Below, in pieces: positions 25,090 through 34,965 of a stretch of DNA of 64,000 nt (positions are counted from its first letter, which is position 1; every line of letters starts with the position of its first letter). Below the pieces are notes generated by a model. It saw nothing but the letters and a program-made list of their open reading frames with translations, was not told where the DNA came from and made no database searches. Both the position numbers and the translations under genes were made by a program. Source of the DNA: DASUPK01 sp963744105 (lineage in GTDB: Bacteria; Actinomycetota; Thermoleophilia; Solirubrobacterales; 70-9); contig CAVUSJ010000004.1 of NCBI GenBank assembly GCA_963744105.1, forward strand, positions 62,001 through 126,000, given 5' to 3'.

Positions 25090-28000
25090 TCAGGCCTTGC
25101 TGACGCCGATCCGCAGCTCGCGTCCCTCGATCGTCGCCCTCTCGCCGGCGCCGTCCGCGCCATAGTCGACGGAGCTCGCCAGGGTCTCGCCCGCGATGTA
25201 GGACTCGTGCTCTCGGGCGGCCGCGAGCAGCTCCTCGTCGCCGCCGAGCGCAAGCGCGATGCGATCCGAGACCTCGAGGCCGGCCTGCTTGCGCGCCTCC
25301 TGCACCGCGCGCACGACCTCGCGGGCGAGGCCCTCGCGGCGCAGCTCGTCGTCCAGGTCGAGCTCCAGGGCGACGGCGTGGCCCGACTCGGCCTCCACCT
25401 GGTAGCCCTCGAGGGGCTCCATGACGAGGTTGATGTCGTCGGCCGAGAGCGTGTGGTCCTTGCCATCGACGATGACGCCCACCTCCTCGCCCAGCTCGAA
25501 GGCCTGCGCGACCGCGGTGGCGTCGAGCGCCTCGACCGCGGCGGCCGCCTGCGGCATGTCCTTGCCGAAGCGCGGGCCGAGAGAGCGGTAGTTCGGCTTG
25601 ACCCGGTAGGAGACGAGCTCTGCCTCGGTCTTGACGAAGTCGAGCTCCTTGACGTTGAGCTCGGCGGCGACCACCTCGGCGAGGCGCTCGATCGCCTCGC
25701 GCTCGGCGTCGGAGGCCACCACCACCGCCTTGCGAAGCGGCTGGCGGAGCTTCACCTTGGCCTGGGCGCGGGCGGCGCGGCCGAGCTCCACGGTGCGGCG
25801 GACCGCGTCCATCCCGGCCTCGAGCTGCGGCTCGATCAGGTTCTCCCGGACGTCGGGGAAGTCGCAGAGGTGGACCGAGTCCGGATCCGGGTTGTTCCAT
25901 TCCGCGACGGGCTTCTCGAGCCCGGTCTCGGCGCCGAAGAGCAGGTTGGCGTAGACCTCGTCGGCGATGAACGGCGTGAACGGGGCGAGCATCTTGGCGG
26001 TCTCGCCCAGGCAGTAGCGCAGGGTCTCGAGGGCCGCGAAGTCACCGTCCCAGAAACGGCGGCGGCTGAGCCGCACGTACCAGTTGGAGAGCTCCTCGAC
26101 GTAGTCGGCGATCGCGCGTGCCGCGTGGGTGCAGTCGAAGCCGTTCATCTGCTCGCGAACCTCGGCGATCGTGCGCTGCAGGCGGGAGACGGCCCAGCGA
26201 TCGAGCTCGGTGACCTCCCCGGAATCGCCCGCCGTCCACTTCGGCTCGTAGGGCAGCTGGCCGGTCTCGAGGTCCGAGGCGTTCGCGTAGGTGACCCAGA
26301 AGGCGTAGGTGTTCCAGAGGGTGAGCAGGAAGTGCCGGACCGCGTCACCGACGGTGTCGACGGAGAAGCGGTAGCCCTCCCACGGCTCCTTCGAGGCGAA
26401 GTAGTACCAGCGGAATGCGTCAGCGCCGTGCTGCTCGATCACGTCCCAGGGCGCGACCACGTTGCCGCGGCTCTTCGACATCTTCTGGCCCTCGGGATCG
26501 AGGATCAGGCCCAGGCAGACCACGTTGCGGTAGCTCGAGGTGTCGAAGAGCAGGACCGACTCGGCGAGCAGCGTGTAGAACCAGCCGCGGGTCTGGTCGA
26601 TCGCCTCGCAGATGAAGTCGGCCGGGAACCGCTCCTTGAACAGCTCCTCGTTCTCGAAGGGGTAGTGGTACTGGGCCCAGGGCATCGAGCCAGAGTCGAA
26701 CCAGGTGTCGATCACCGAGGCGACCCGGCGCATGGTTCCCGAGCAGCCCTCGCGCTCGCACGGATAGGAGACGTCGTCGATGTAGGGGCGGTGGAGGTCG
26801 TCCGGCAGCTCGGCGCCCTTCTCGCGGAGCTCGGCGATCGACCCGGCGCAGAAGCGCTCCTCGCAGTCCTCGTCGTCGCACTCCCAGATCGGCAGCGGGG
26901 TGCCCCAGTAGCGGTCGCGGGACAGCGCCCAGTCGACGTTGCCCTCGAGCCACTTCCCGAAGCGCCCGTGCTTGATGTGCTCGGGGTGCCAGCCGATCTC
27001 CTCGTTCGCCGCGAGCATCCGCTCGCGCACCTCGGTGGTCTTCACGTACCAGCTCGCCTTGGCGTAGTAGAGGAGCGGGGTGTCGCAGCGCCAGCAGTGC
27101 GGATAGGAGTGGAGGTATGCGTCGGAGCGCAGCAGCTTGCCCCTCGCCTCGAGCGCGTCCACGATCGCCGGGTCCGCGTCCTTCACGAACTGGCCGGCGA
27201 ACTCGGTGATCCGCTCGTCGAAGCGGCCACGCAGGTCGACCGGGTTCTGGAGCTTGATCCCGTACTGCTCCCCGAGCTTGAAGTCGTCCTCGCCGAAGGC
27301 GATGGCGGTGTGGACCAGGCCGGTCCCCTCATCGGTGGTGACGAAGTCGGCCAGGAGGACGGAGTGCCCGCGCGGGCCGTAGTCGGTGATGTAGTCGAAG
27401 GGCGGCTCGTACGAGGTCCCGGCGATCGCCTCGCCGGGGAAGTGCGAGAGGACCTCAGCCTCCTCGCCAAGCACCTGCCCGAGCCGGTCGCGGGCGAGGA
27501 CGAAGACCTCGTCACCTGCGCGGGCTCTGACGTACTCGATCTCAGGCCCGGCGGCGACGGCGGCGTTGGTGATCAGCGTCCAGGGGGTGGTCGTCCAGAC
27601 AAGCAGCTGATCGCCTGTCTCGAGCGGCGACTCCGGGATCTGATCGCTCGGCACCGGATCGAGGATCGGCAGCTTCACGTAGACGGCCGGGTCCTCGACC
27701 TCTCGGTAGCCGAGGGCGACCTCGTGGGAGGAAAGCGCCGTCCCGTCCCGCGGGCAGTAGGGGACGACCTTGTAGTCCTCGTAGAGGCGGCCGTCGTCCC
27801 ACATCCGCCGCAGCGCCCACCAGACCGACTCGATGTAGTCGTTGGTCATCGTCACGTACGGGTCGTCGAGGTCGAGCCAGAAGCCGATCCGCTCCGTGAG
27901 CCGGTTCCAGTCCTCGACGTAGCGGAACACGGACTCTCGGCAGCGGGCGTTGAACTCGGCGATCCCGAACTCCTCGATCTCCTCCTTGGAGGTGATGCCT

Positions 28001-28305
28001 AGCTCGCGCTCCACCTCGAGCTCGACGGGCAGCCCGTGACAGTCCCAGCCCGCCTTCCGCGGGACCTGGTGGCCGGTCATCGTCTTGAAACGCGGATAGA
28101 TGTCCTTGAAGACCCGGGCGAGGACGTGGTGGGAGCCGGGCCGGCCGTTCGCCGTGGGCGGGCCCTCGTAGAAGCTCCACAGCGGCGACCCCTCGCGGTT
28201 GGAGAACGAGCGCTGGAAGACGTCGCGCTCGCGCCAGCGCTCGAGGATCCGCTCCTCGAGGGCGGGGAACGACTGCTTGGGGTCGACTGGTACGAATCCG
28301 GCCAT
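25090..28305 (-). CDS. ileS: isoleucyl-tRNA synthetase, type 2
   Basis: A 1071-residue class I synthetase charging tRNA-Ile. The signature HxGH is replaced by GSHH at residues 57-60 (context PPTANGRPGSHHVL). QKMSKSRGN is the second signature. CDDEDC and CEREGC are zinc-type knuckles, and WDCHGLPVELEVE marks the catalytic core. Length and sequence style match type 2 (eukaryote-like) IleRS, which are less sensitive to mupirocin, as is known for that clade. It is followed directly by the HAD gene. No T-box leader is visible upstream. Confidence 0.97.
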   Translation of the reverse strand: MAGFVPVDPKQSFPALEERILERWRERDVFQRSFSNREGSPLWSFYEGPPTANGRPGSHHVLARVFKDIYPRFKTMTGHQVPRKAGWDCHGLPVELEVERELGITSKEEIEEFGIAEFNARCRESVFRYVEDWNRLTERIGFWLDLDDPYVTMTNDYIESVWWALRRMWDDGRLYEDYKVVPYCPRDGTALSSHEVALGYREVEDPAVYVKLPILDPVPSDQIPESPLETGDQLLVWTTTPWTLITNAAVAAGPEIEYVRARAGDEVFVLARDRLGQVLGEEAEVLSHFPGEAIAGTSYEPPFDYITDYGPRGHSVLLADFVTTDEGTGLVHTAIAFGEDDFKLGEQYGIKLQNPVDLRGRFDERITEFAGQFVKDADPAIVDALEARGKLLRSDAYLHSYPHCWRCDTPLLYYAKASWYVKTTEVRERMLAANEEIGWHPEHIKHGRFGKWLEGNVDWALSRDRYWGTPLPIWECDDEDCEERFCAGSIAELREKGAELPDDLHRPYIDDVSYPCEREGCSGTMRRVASVIDTWFDSGSMPWAQYHYPFENEELFKERFPADFICEAIDQTRGWFYTLLAESVLLFDTSSYRNVVCLGLILDPEGQKMSKSRGNVVAPWDVIEQHGADAFRWYYFASKEPWEGYRFSVDTVGDAVRHFLLTLWNTYAFWVTYANASDLETGQLPYEPKWTAGDSGEVTELDRWAVSRLQRTIAEVREQMNGFDCTHAARAIADYVEELSNWYVRLSRRRFWDGDFAALETLRYCLGETAKMLAPFTPFIADEVYANLLFGAETGLEKPVAEWNNPDPDSVHLCDFPDVRENLIEPQLEAGMDAVRRTVELGRAARAQAKVKLRQPLRKAVVVASDAEREAIERLAEVVAAELNVKELDFVKTEAELVSYRVKPNYRSLGPRFGKDMPQAAAAVEALDATAVAQAFELGEEVGVIVDGKDHTLSADDINLVMEPLEGYQVEAESGHAVALELDLDDELRREGLAREVVRAVQEARKQAGLEVSDRIALALGGDEELLAAAREHESYIAGETLASSVDYGADGAGERATIEGRELRIGVSKA

Positions 28306-28323
28306 TCGGCCGGATTCTCGCAG

Positions 28324-28749
28324 TCAGTCCCTGGGAATCGTCAGCGCCCCGTCTTCTTCGATCGTCCAGCGGGGGTGGTGCGCGACCTCCCACGGGTAGC
28401 CGTCCGGGTCGATGAAGATCCCCGAGTAGCCGCCCCAGAAGGTCTCGGCGGGCTCGCGGCCGATCGTCGCGCCGGCCTTTCGGGCCTCCTCGATCACCCG
28501 ATCGACCTCCTCCTGCGAGCGGGTGTTGTAGGCGAGGGTGATGCCTCCCCAACCGCTGCCCTCGCTGACGGCGCTGTCCTCCGCCAGCTTGGCTCGGTCC
28601 CAGAGAGCGAAGACCATGCAGCCCGCCTGGAAGAAGACGACGTCGTCCCCCTCCTCGGCGCCGGTCTTCCAACCGAGAGCCTCGTAGAAGCGTCGCGCGC
28701 GGTACAGGTCCGCGATTCCGAGCGTGATCAGGCTGAGTCTCTGTTCCAT
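28324..28749 (-). CDS. VOC (glyoxalase/bleomycin resistance-like) family protein
   Basis: A 141-residue protein with the paired beta-alpha-beta-beta-beta modules of the VOC fold: LITLGIADLYRARRFYEALGW in the first and GGYSGIFIDPDGYPWEVAH in the second. The ATG at 28749 is preceded by GGAAAGGGAG. No substrate can be assigned. It is divergent from an AraC-type regulator gene 94 bp away, which may control it. Confidence 0.88.
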   Translation of the reverse strand: MEQRLSLITLGIADLYRARRFYEALGWKTGAEEGDDVVFFQAGCMVFALWDRAKLAEDSAVSEGSGWGGITLAYNTRSQEEVDRVIEEARKAGATIGREPAETFWGGYSGIFIDPDGYPWEVAHHPRWTIEEDGALTIPRD

Positions 28750-28831
28750 GACGGGCTCCCTTTCCGAAGTTCGATGTGGGCCGACCTTAGGCCGCCTCCT
28801 CGTTCTCGCCTTGAACATTTCGGACGTTCTC

Positions 28832-28837
28832 TAAGTT
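28832..28837 (+). promoter_or_regulatory. -10 TAAGTT of the AraC-type gene
   Basis: TAAGTT lies 6 nt before the ATG at 28844. A loose inverted repeat GAAC-N9-GTTC (28813-28829) sits just upstream. Confidence 0.45.
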
Positions 28838-28843
28838 GGTCGC

Positions 28844-29584
28844 ATGACGCCGTACCGGGAGGACGCTCCATCCGGCGAGGTGTACTCGCTGGTCGCCTGC
28901 CGCTGGGTGCGCCAGACGCCGGAGGACACGCGGCGGAGATCGGTCCTCATCCTCCCCGACGGCTGCGTCGACCTGCTCTGGCGCGAGGGCGAGCTCGTCC
29001 TCGCCGGCGTCGACCGAGCCGCGCGCCCCAGCCGGATCGCCCCCGGGGAGCGAATCCTCGGCCTGAGGCTGCGACCCGGCCTGGCGGGAGCGGTGCTGGG
29101 AATGCCCGCCAGCGAGGTTCTCGACGTCCACGTCAGGCTGGAGGAGCTGCTCGGCCCCCAGGCGCGAGAGCTGACCGAGCGGCTCGGCGGAAGCGCAAAC
29201 GACGATGAGGCGTTCGCCCTGCTCGAGGAAGCGGTGAGCACTCGCATCGCGGACGCCGGCCCGGACCCGCTCGTCCTCGCTGCGACTCGGCGCCTCGGCT
29301 TCCCAGGCAGCCGCGTCGATCAGCTCTCCGAGTCACTCGGCATCAGCGACCGGCAGCTCAGACGGCGCTTCCACAGTGCCGTCGGTTACGGCCCGAAGAC
29401 GCTCGACCGGGTGCTTCGGTTCCGGCGCCTCGTGGCGCGGGCCGGGGCGATCGCCGCCGGGGAGAGCGACCTGGCGAGGGTGGCGGCCGACCTCGGTTAC
29501 GCGGACCAGGCGCATATGACGCGTGACTGCCTGCGGCTCTCCGGCCTCACCCCTGTCCAGCTCGCCGAGCTCTGGGCGAGCTGA
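28844..29584 (+). CDS. AraC family transcriptional regulator
   Basis: A 246-residue regulator. The N-terminal sensor (about 1-135) begins EVYSLVACRWVR and contains LILPDGCVDLLW, as in DUF6597-type AraC proteins. The C-terminal double HTH has QLSESLGISDRQLRRRFHSAVGYGPKTLDRVLRFRR and ARVAADLGYADQAHMTRDC, spread over residues 160-240. It is divergent from the VOC gene and probably regulates it or itself. The ligand is unknown. Confidence 0.92.
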   Translation: MTPYREDAPSGEVYSLVACRWVRQTPEDTRRRSVLILPDGCVDLLWREGELVLAGVDRAARPSRIAPGERILGLRLRPGLAGAVLGMPASEVLDVHVRLEELLGPQARELTERLGGSANDDEAFALLEEAVSTRIADAGPDPLVLAATRRLGFPGSRVDQLSESLGISDRQLRRRFHSAVGYGPKTLDRVLRFRRLVARAGAIAAGESDLARVAADLGYADQAHMTRDCLRLSGLTPVQLAELWAS

Positions 29585-29645
29585 CCCGCGCCGGAGATGC
29601 GTCCACCGAGGTTTCGGCATGTCCGGCGCCGAGCACCATGAGGGC

Positions 29646-29873
29646 ATGACAATCGGGACATCACTCTTCCTGATCGCGGTGGGGGCGATCCTCCGCTACG
29701 CGGTCGAGGACAAATGGAAGGCCGTGGACCTGACGACGGTGGGCCTGATCTTGATGATCGTCGGCGCCGTCGGTTTCGTCCTGGGCCTCTATCTGACGTT
29801 CGTGCGCGGCAGGCCGGACCCCTCGCTCGGCGAGGGTGACGTCGTCGTCCGGCGTCGCCGGACGCGCTACTAG
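29646..29873 (+). CDS. small DUF6458-like membrane protein
   Basis: A 75-residue protein beginning MTIGTSLFLIAVGAILRYAV, with a second helix VGLILMIVGAVGFVLGLYL and a basic tail (VVVRRRRTRY). The two-helix layout and the opening sequence match a small conserved actinobacterial family (DUF6458). The function is unknown. The ATG at 29646 is used because longer in-frame starts would add unrelated residues. It overlaps the MarR gene end by 4 bp. Confidence 0.85.
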   Translation: MTIGTSLFLIAVGAILRYAVEDKWKAVDLTTVGLILMIVGAVGFVLGLYLTFVRGRPDPSLGEGDVVVRRRRTRY

Positions 29874-30322
29874 GCCGCGCGGTCCAGCTTGCGGCAGAGG
29901 TCCGCGAGCTGGCGTTTCTCGGCCTCGTCGAGGACGCCGAACGCCTCACGCACCCGCTCGGCGTGCGCGGGGAAGGCGTGCGTGACGAGGTTGTAGCCGG
30001 CGTCCGTGAGGCCGACGGCGACCGCGCGGCGGTCGCTCTCCAGGCGGCTGCGTCCGATGAACCCGCGTTTCTCGAGCGTGTCGAGCACCTCGGTCGCGGT
30101 CGCCTTGGAGGCACCGAGGCGGCGGCGCATCGTCCGGAGCTCGAGGCGGCCCCCGGCGCTGGTCAGCAGGACCAGCATCGTGAAGCCCGTCGCCGAGACG
30201 CCGATCCGCTCGAGGTCCGCCGCCAGGCGGCGGGTGAGGTTCGCCTCGGCCCGCACCAGCGCCTCCAGTGCCCTGTGCGCGAGCGGATCGATGGGGCGAA
30301 GGGGCGTCGCCTCGTCGGTCAC
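29870..30322 (-). CDS. MarR family transcriptional regulator
   Basis: A 150-residue winged-helix regulator. Helices around LERIGVSATGFTMLVLL and the recognition region ELRTMRRRLGASKATATEVLDTLEKRGFI are followed by the wing SRLESDRRAVAVGLTDAG. It starts with GTG, with TAACTT 8 nt upstream. It is divergent from a lipoprotein gene across 42 bp. It may regulate itself or that gene. No clear palindromic operator is seen in the gap. Confidence 0.92.
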   Translation of the reverse strand: MTDEATPLRPIDPLAHRALEALVRAEANLTRRLAADLERIGVSATGFTMLVLLTSAGGRLELRTMRRRLGASKATATEVLDTLEKRGFIGRSRLESDRRAVAVGLTDAGYNLVTHAFPAHAERVREAFGVLDEAEKRQLADLCRKLDRAA

Positions 30323-30330
30323 GGGTGATC

Positions 30331-30336
30331 AAGTTA
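30331..30336 (-). promoter_or_regulatory. -10 TAACTT of marR
   Basis: TAACTT lies 8 nt before the GTG at 30322. Confidence 0.45.
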
Positions 30337-30352
30337 TGGGCCGCGGCGGACG

Positions 30353-30358
30353 TAGGAT
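30353..30358 (+). promoter_or_regulatory. -10 TAGGAT of the lipoprotein gene
   Basis: TAGGAT lies 6 nt before the ATG at 30365. Confidence 0.5.
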
Positions 30359-30364
30359 CAGTGC

Positions 30365-30832
30365 ATGCTCCGCTGGACCGCTGTCGCCCTGCTCGCCGCC
30401 ACGGCGATGCTCGCCCTATCGGCGTGCGGGGCGAAGAAGAACGACCTCGCCCCGGCGGCCTGCCTGGTGACCAACCGCGGCTATCTGAGGGCTCTCGAGA
30501 GCGCTCCCGGCCCGGTGCGCCTGGCGGGAACCACGCCGATCTCGGATTGCCTCGTCGCAGAGCAGGACGCGGGGCAGCTGGCCAACATCGGCCGGGAGAT
30601 GATCGTCGCCGCGACCAAGCTGAACCTCGAGGCGCGGCGGGGCTCGGAGCGCGCAACCGTCGAGCTCGGCTACCTGATCGGCGCGGTGGCCAAGGGAGCC
30701 GACGCGATCCACACCGACCTGGCCCGGCGGCTCAACGCGGCCGCCAGGTTCAGTCAGACAGGCGGCGCGCTGCCCGCGAGCTTCGAGCGCGCGTTCGGCC
30801 GCGGCTACGCCGCAGGCCACAGCTCAGGCTAG
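30365..30832 (+). CDS. hypothetical lipoprotein
   Basis: A 155-residue exported protein. The lipobox LSAC at about residues 18-21 follows a short hydrophobic signal, so Cys21 should be lipidated and the protein anchored outside the membrane. The mature part is helical, with two further cysteines (AACLVTNRGYL and ISDCLVAEQ). I do not recognise a domain. It is divergent from MarR. fumC follows 15 bp later but has its own -10 element. Confidence 0.78.
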   Translation: MLRWTAVALLAATAMLALSACGAKKNDLAPAACLVTNRGYLRALESAPGPVRLAGTTPISDCLVAEQDAGQLANIGREMIVAATKLNLEARRGSERATVELGYLIGAVAKGADAIHTDLARRLNAAARFSQTGGALPASFERAFGRGYAAGHSSG

Positions 30833-30833
30833 G

Positions 30834-30839
30834 TAGCCT
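30834..30839 (+). promoter_or_regulatory. -10 TAGCCT of fumC
   Basis: TAGCCT lies 8 nt before the ATG at 30848, directly after the lipoprotein stop. Confidence 0.45.
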
Positions 30840-30847
30840 GGGTGGTG

Positions 30848-32173
<1,326 letters not shown>

Positions 32174-32178
32174 TCAGC

Positions 32179-33678
32179 TCACCGGCGCTTCCGCCGGCAC
32201 TTCCTCTTCTTCCTCTTCGCCCCCCCGTGGTGCTTCTTCGTGCACTTCCCGGCAACCGGCTTGCCGGTGACCCCGGGACCAACGCCTGGCTGGATCACGT
32301 CGAGCTGATCGGAGCCCTGGCTCGGATCGTGAATCTCGTCGCCCGGGTAGGTGGCGGTGATCGTCTGGATCCCGGCGACGGCCGGCTTGTAGGGGTTCGT
32401 GCAGGCCCCCTGCAGCGGGTTGATCATGTTCAGCACCTCGCAGTCGGCGCCGAAGGAGCCAGAAGCGTCCGAGCTGAAGCGAATTCCGGATAGAAAGGTG
32501 GCCGTCGTCGGAGGCGGAGTCGACGTGTCGGTCACCGTGACGGCGCATTGAGCCTGGGTGCCGCTCAGCTGCAGCGTGTTCGGGCTGCAGGTGACCTCGG
32601 TGCTGGTCGGGAGTCCGAGCTCGTCGGCACCGATGTCCGGCGCGCCGCCGATCGCCCGCCGCTGACCATCGATATCCGCCGTGTCGCTCGAGCCGTCCAC
32701 GGCGCCGGCGTCAACCGTCGACGAGCCCGCCAACTCGTGGAAGCCGTCCGCGGCGAGCATGGGAGCCGCTGTCTGGTTCGTCCCGGAGCCCGCCGCCGTG
32801 ATCGTCGCGGAGCCGCCCCCGGTATCGGTGTTCGTCTGCGTCGTCGAGTAGTTGGAGTGGTCGAAGACGATCGACGTGTGACCCCCCGTGTTCGGCAGCG
32901 GTGGATCGAAAGTGCTCAGTCCGGCGGCGAAAACGTCGTGAGCTCCGCCCCTGGCGATGACGCTCTTCGCGTCGACGTCGATGTTCACGGCGAACCCGCG
33001 AGCCTCGAAGAAGAGCCCGTCGGAGTCCGGCGCCGTGGCGACGGCGGTCACGTTGCGAAGCCGAATCGTGCGCGTTCCGGGAGGAGAGCTGAACAGGCTT
33101 CCCCCGATCGCCGAAGCGGAGTTTCCGTCGGTGAAGCAGAGCGAGTTGCGCAGGAGGGCGACCGAACCAGGGAGCACATCGCAGGCGGTTGAGCCGTCAC
33201 GACTCGTTCTCGCGACCAGTCCATCGACGACCCCGCCTAGTACGGAGATGTCCCTGGTCGAGTCCGTGGTGTCTATCTCGACGTCGGAGAGGGTGGTGCC
33301 CGCATCGACCACGAAGGCCCCGGAGTCGAGGTCGTCCTGGGCGGTGATCACAGGACGATCCGAAAAGGCCTCGCCGTGGACGTTCCCGGCCGTGATGTGG
33401 ACCGTGTGGTCCATCGGCTGATTGGCATCTCCGGTCAGATCCGACTCCGAATAGCGACCGGGGAGGATCACCGCCTCATCGGCGCCCGTCACGTCCGGGC
33501 CGCCGGCGGCGGCGCCGATGCTGCACGGCATGGACGGATCGGTGCAGGTGGTGTCGGGAGCAGTCCCGCCCGGAGCTGCAAAGCGGGTGACCGCCTGGGC
33601 GGCGGCGGGGGCGCTGAGGGTGATCATCGCGCCGGCGGCGAGAACCAGCGAGAGGGTTCGTCTCCGGAAGCGCGCCAT
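32179..33678 (-). CDS. secreted beta-helix/Ig-like protein with a Cys-Lys-rich tail
   Basis: A 499-residue exported protein. A signal peptide (RTLSLVLAAGAMITLSAPAAAQA) is followed by FAAPGGTAPDTTCTDPSMPC, a common opening of actinobacterial parallel beta-helix proteins. The region to about residue 340 is repetitive and Thr/Ser/Asp-rich. An Ig-like domain follows (TEVTCSPNTLQLSGTQAQC to TITATYPGD). The last 26 residues are basic: GKCTKKHHGGAKRKKRKC then RRKRR. The C-x14-C tail recurs in the protein at 34962. A GTG 9 nt upstream is an alternative start. Confidence 0.82.
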   Translation of the reverse strand: MARFRRRTLSLVLAAGAMITLSAPAAAQAVTRFAAPGGTAPDTTCTDPSMPCSIGAAAGGPDVTGADEAVILPGRYSESDLTGDANQPMDHTVHITAGNVHGEAFSDRPVITAQDDLDSGAFVVDAGTTLSDVEIDTTDSTRDISVLGGVVDGLVARTSRDGSTACDVLPGSVALLRNSLCFTDGNSASAIGGSLFSSPPGTRTIRLRNVTAVATAPDSDGLFFEARGFAVNIDVDAKSVIARGGAHDVFAAGLSTFDPPLPNTGGHTSIVFDHSNYSTTQTNTDTGGGSATITAAGSGTNQTAAPMLAADGFHELAGSSTVDAGAVDGSSDTADIDGQRRAIGGAPDIGADELGLPTSTEVTCSPNTLQLSGTQAQCAVTVTDTSTPPPTTATFLSGIRFSSDASGSFGADCEVLNMINPLQGACTNPYKPAVAGIQTITATYPGDEIHDPSQGSDQLDVIQPGVGPGVTGKPVAGKCTKKHHGGAKRKKRKCRRKRR

Positions 33679-33754
33679 CTCGATCACCTACGGGGCACCG
33701 GGTTGCGAGGATTGATTCAACTCCCTGGATGTGATCCAACCCACGTGCCCGTAG

Positions 33755-33760
33755 TACCGT
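33755..33760 (+). promoter_or_regulatory. -10 TACCGT of the FAD oxidoreductase gene
   Basis: TACCGT lies 8 nt before the GTG at 33769. Confidence 0.45.
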
Positions 33761-33768
33761 GAGGCCCG

Positions 33769-34965
33769 GTGGAGAAGCATGACGCCGTCATCGTCGGCGC
33801 CCGCTGCGCGGGCTCCAGCTTGGCCACGGCGCTGGCGCAGCGTGACTGGGACGTTGCGCTGATCGACAGGGACACCTTCCCGAGTACGACGGTCTCCACC
33901 CACCTGATCTATCCGAATACCCTCGCCCGTCTCGAGCGGCTCGGCGTTCTCGACACGCTCCGCTCACAGCACGAGCTCACCTTCGCGTCCCACCGCCTAG
34001 TCGCGCTCGGCCACGAGATCGCGGGCAGGTACACGCCGATCGAGGGCTTCGACCTCGGCCTGGCGCCGCGGCGCATCGCGCTCGACAAGGCCGGCGTGGA
34101 CACGGCGCTCGCCGCCGGCGTCAAGGGGCTCTTCGGCACGCGCGTCGTGGACCTGCTCGGAACGGGGAGCCAGGACGATCCGGTCCGCGGCGTCCACCTG
34201 GCGGACGGCCGCGAGATCGAGGCCGACTGGGTGTTCGGCTGCGACGGCCGGGGTTCCGTGGTCGCGGGGAAGCTCGGCCTCGAGAAGGAGCGCACCCAGC
34301 GCGGGGAATTGGCCTTCTCGTACTCGTACTGGAGCGGCATTCAGATGGACGAGCCCGTCTCCACCCTGCAGATCAACCTCGACGAGATGCTCTACCACGG
34401 CCCCGTTGAGGACGGGCTCTACCTCGTGATCGCGAACGGCGTCCCCGATCTGGCCCAGGGCACGAAGCCGGAGCGAGAGCGCAAATACATGGAGGCGATT
34501 CGCCGCTTCCCCGAGACCCTCGACCCGAGGCTGCTGGACGAAGCCGAGATGGTCACCGAGGTGACTGTCGCTCCGGAGACGCTGATGCGCGGCTTCTACC
34601 GCCGGCCGACCGGGCCCGGATGGGCGCTGGTGGGCGACGCCTGCTACTTCAAGCATCCAGGGACGGCGCAGGGGATCGGCGATGCGGTCGAGGCCGCGCT
34701 CTATGTGGCGGACTCGCTCTCAGGCGCCGACGGGACGCTCGACGGCTACGAGGAGTGGCGGGACGCCAAGTCGGCGGAGCACTACGGCTGGTCGTTCGCC
34801 TGGGGTCGGTTCCCGAAGCCCGAGAGCGCCGAGCCGCTGTTCCGGGGATGGGCCTCGGATCCGAGCGCAGGCCAGGACCTACGGGACTGCCTGGCTCGGA
34901 CGGTCGAGCCCTCTCAGCTGATGAGCAAGGAGCGGCTCGAGCGCTGGTTCGCTCCGGTCTCCTAG
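33769..34965 (+). CDS. FAD-dependent oxidoreductase (geranylgeranyl reductase/PHBH-like)
   Basis: A 398-residue flavoprotein monooxygenase/reductase. The FAD loop is DAVIVGARCAGSSLATALAQ (GxGxxG-like, with Ala-Arg substitutions), followed by the acidic ALIDRD. The second FAD block GWALVGDACYFKHPGTAQGI contains the GD motif and a Pro/Gly-rich turn. Candidates include polyprenyl/menaquinone reductases and aromatic hydroxylases, and the substrate is open. It lies between two genes for tailed secreted proteins on the opposite strand and overlaps the second by 4 bp. Confidence 0.88.
   Translation: MEKHDAVIVGARCAGSSLATALAQRDWDVALIDRDTFPSTTVSTHLIYPNTLARLERLGVLDTLRSQHELTFASHRLVALGHEIAGRYTPIEGFDLGLAPRRIALDKAGVDTALAAGVKGLFGTRVVDLLGTGSQDDPVRGVHLADGREIEADWVFGCDGRGSVVAGKLGLEKERTQRGELAFSYSYWSGIQMDEPVSTLQINLDEMLYHGPVEDGLYLVIANGVPDLAQGTKPERERKYMEAIRRFPETLDPRLLDEAEMVTEVTVAPETLMRGFYRRPTGPGWALVGDACYFKHPGTAQGIGDAVEAALYVADSLSGADGTLDGYEEWRDAKSAEHYGWSFAWGRFPKPESAEPLFRGWASDPSAGQDLRDCLARTVEPSQLMSKERLERWFAPVS

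Noticed and set aside
24748..28002. 1084-codon open frame on the plus strand
   Set aside because: It is antisense to ileS over its whole length; the composition (Val/Glu/Leu/Arg bias) is the mirror of the real gene, with no domain.
28813..28829. GAAC-N9-GTTC as a LexA box before the AraC gene
   Set aside because: The spacer is 9 bp, not 4, and flanks do not match the LexA consensus.
32179..32257. Lys/Arg-rich tail as a frameshift artefact or nucleic-acid-binding domain
   Set aside because: A second secreted protein has the same spacing and composition, so a shared signal is more likely than an artefact.
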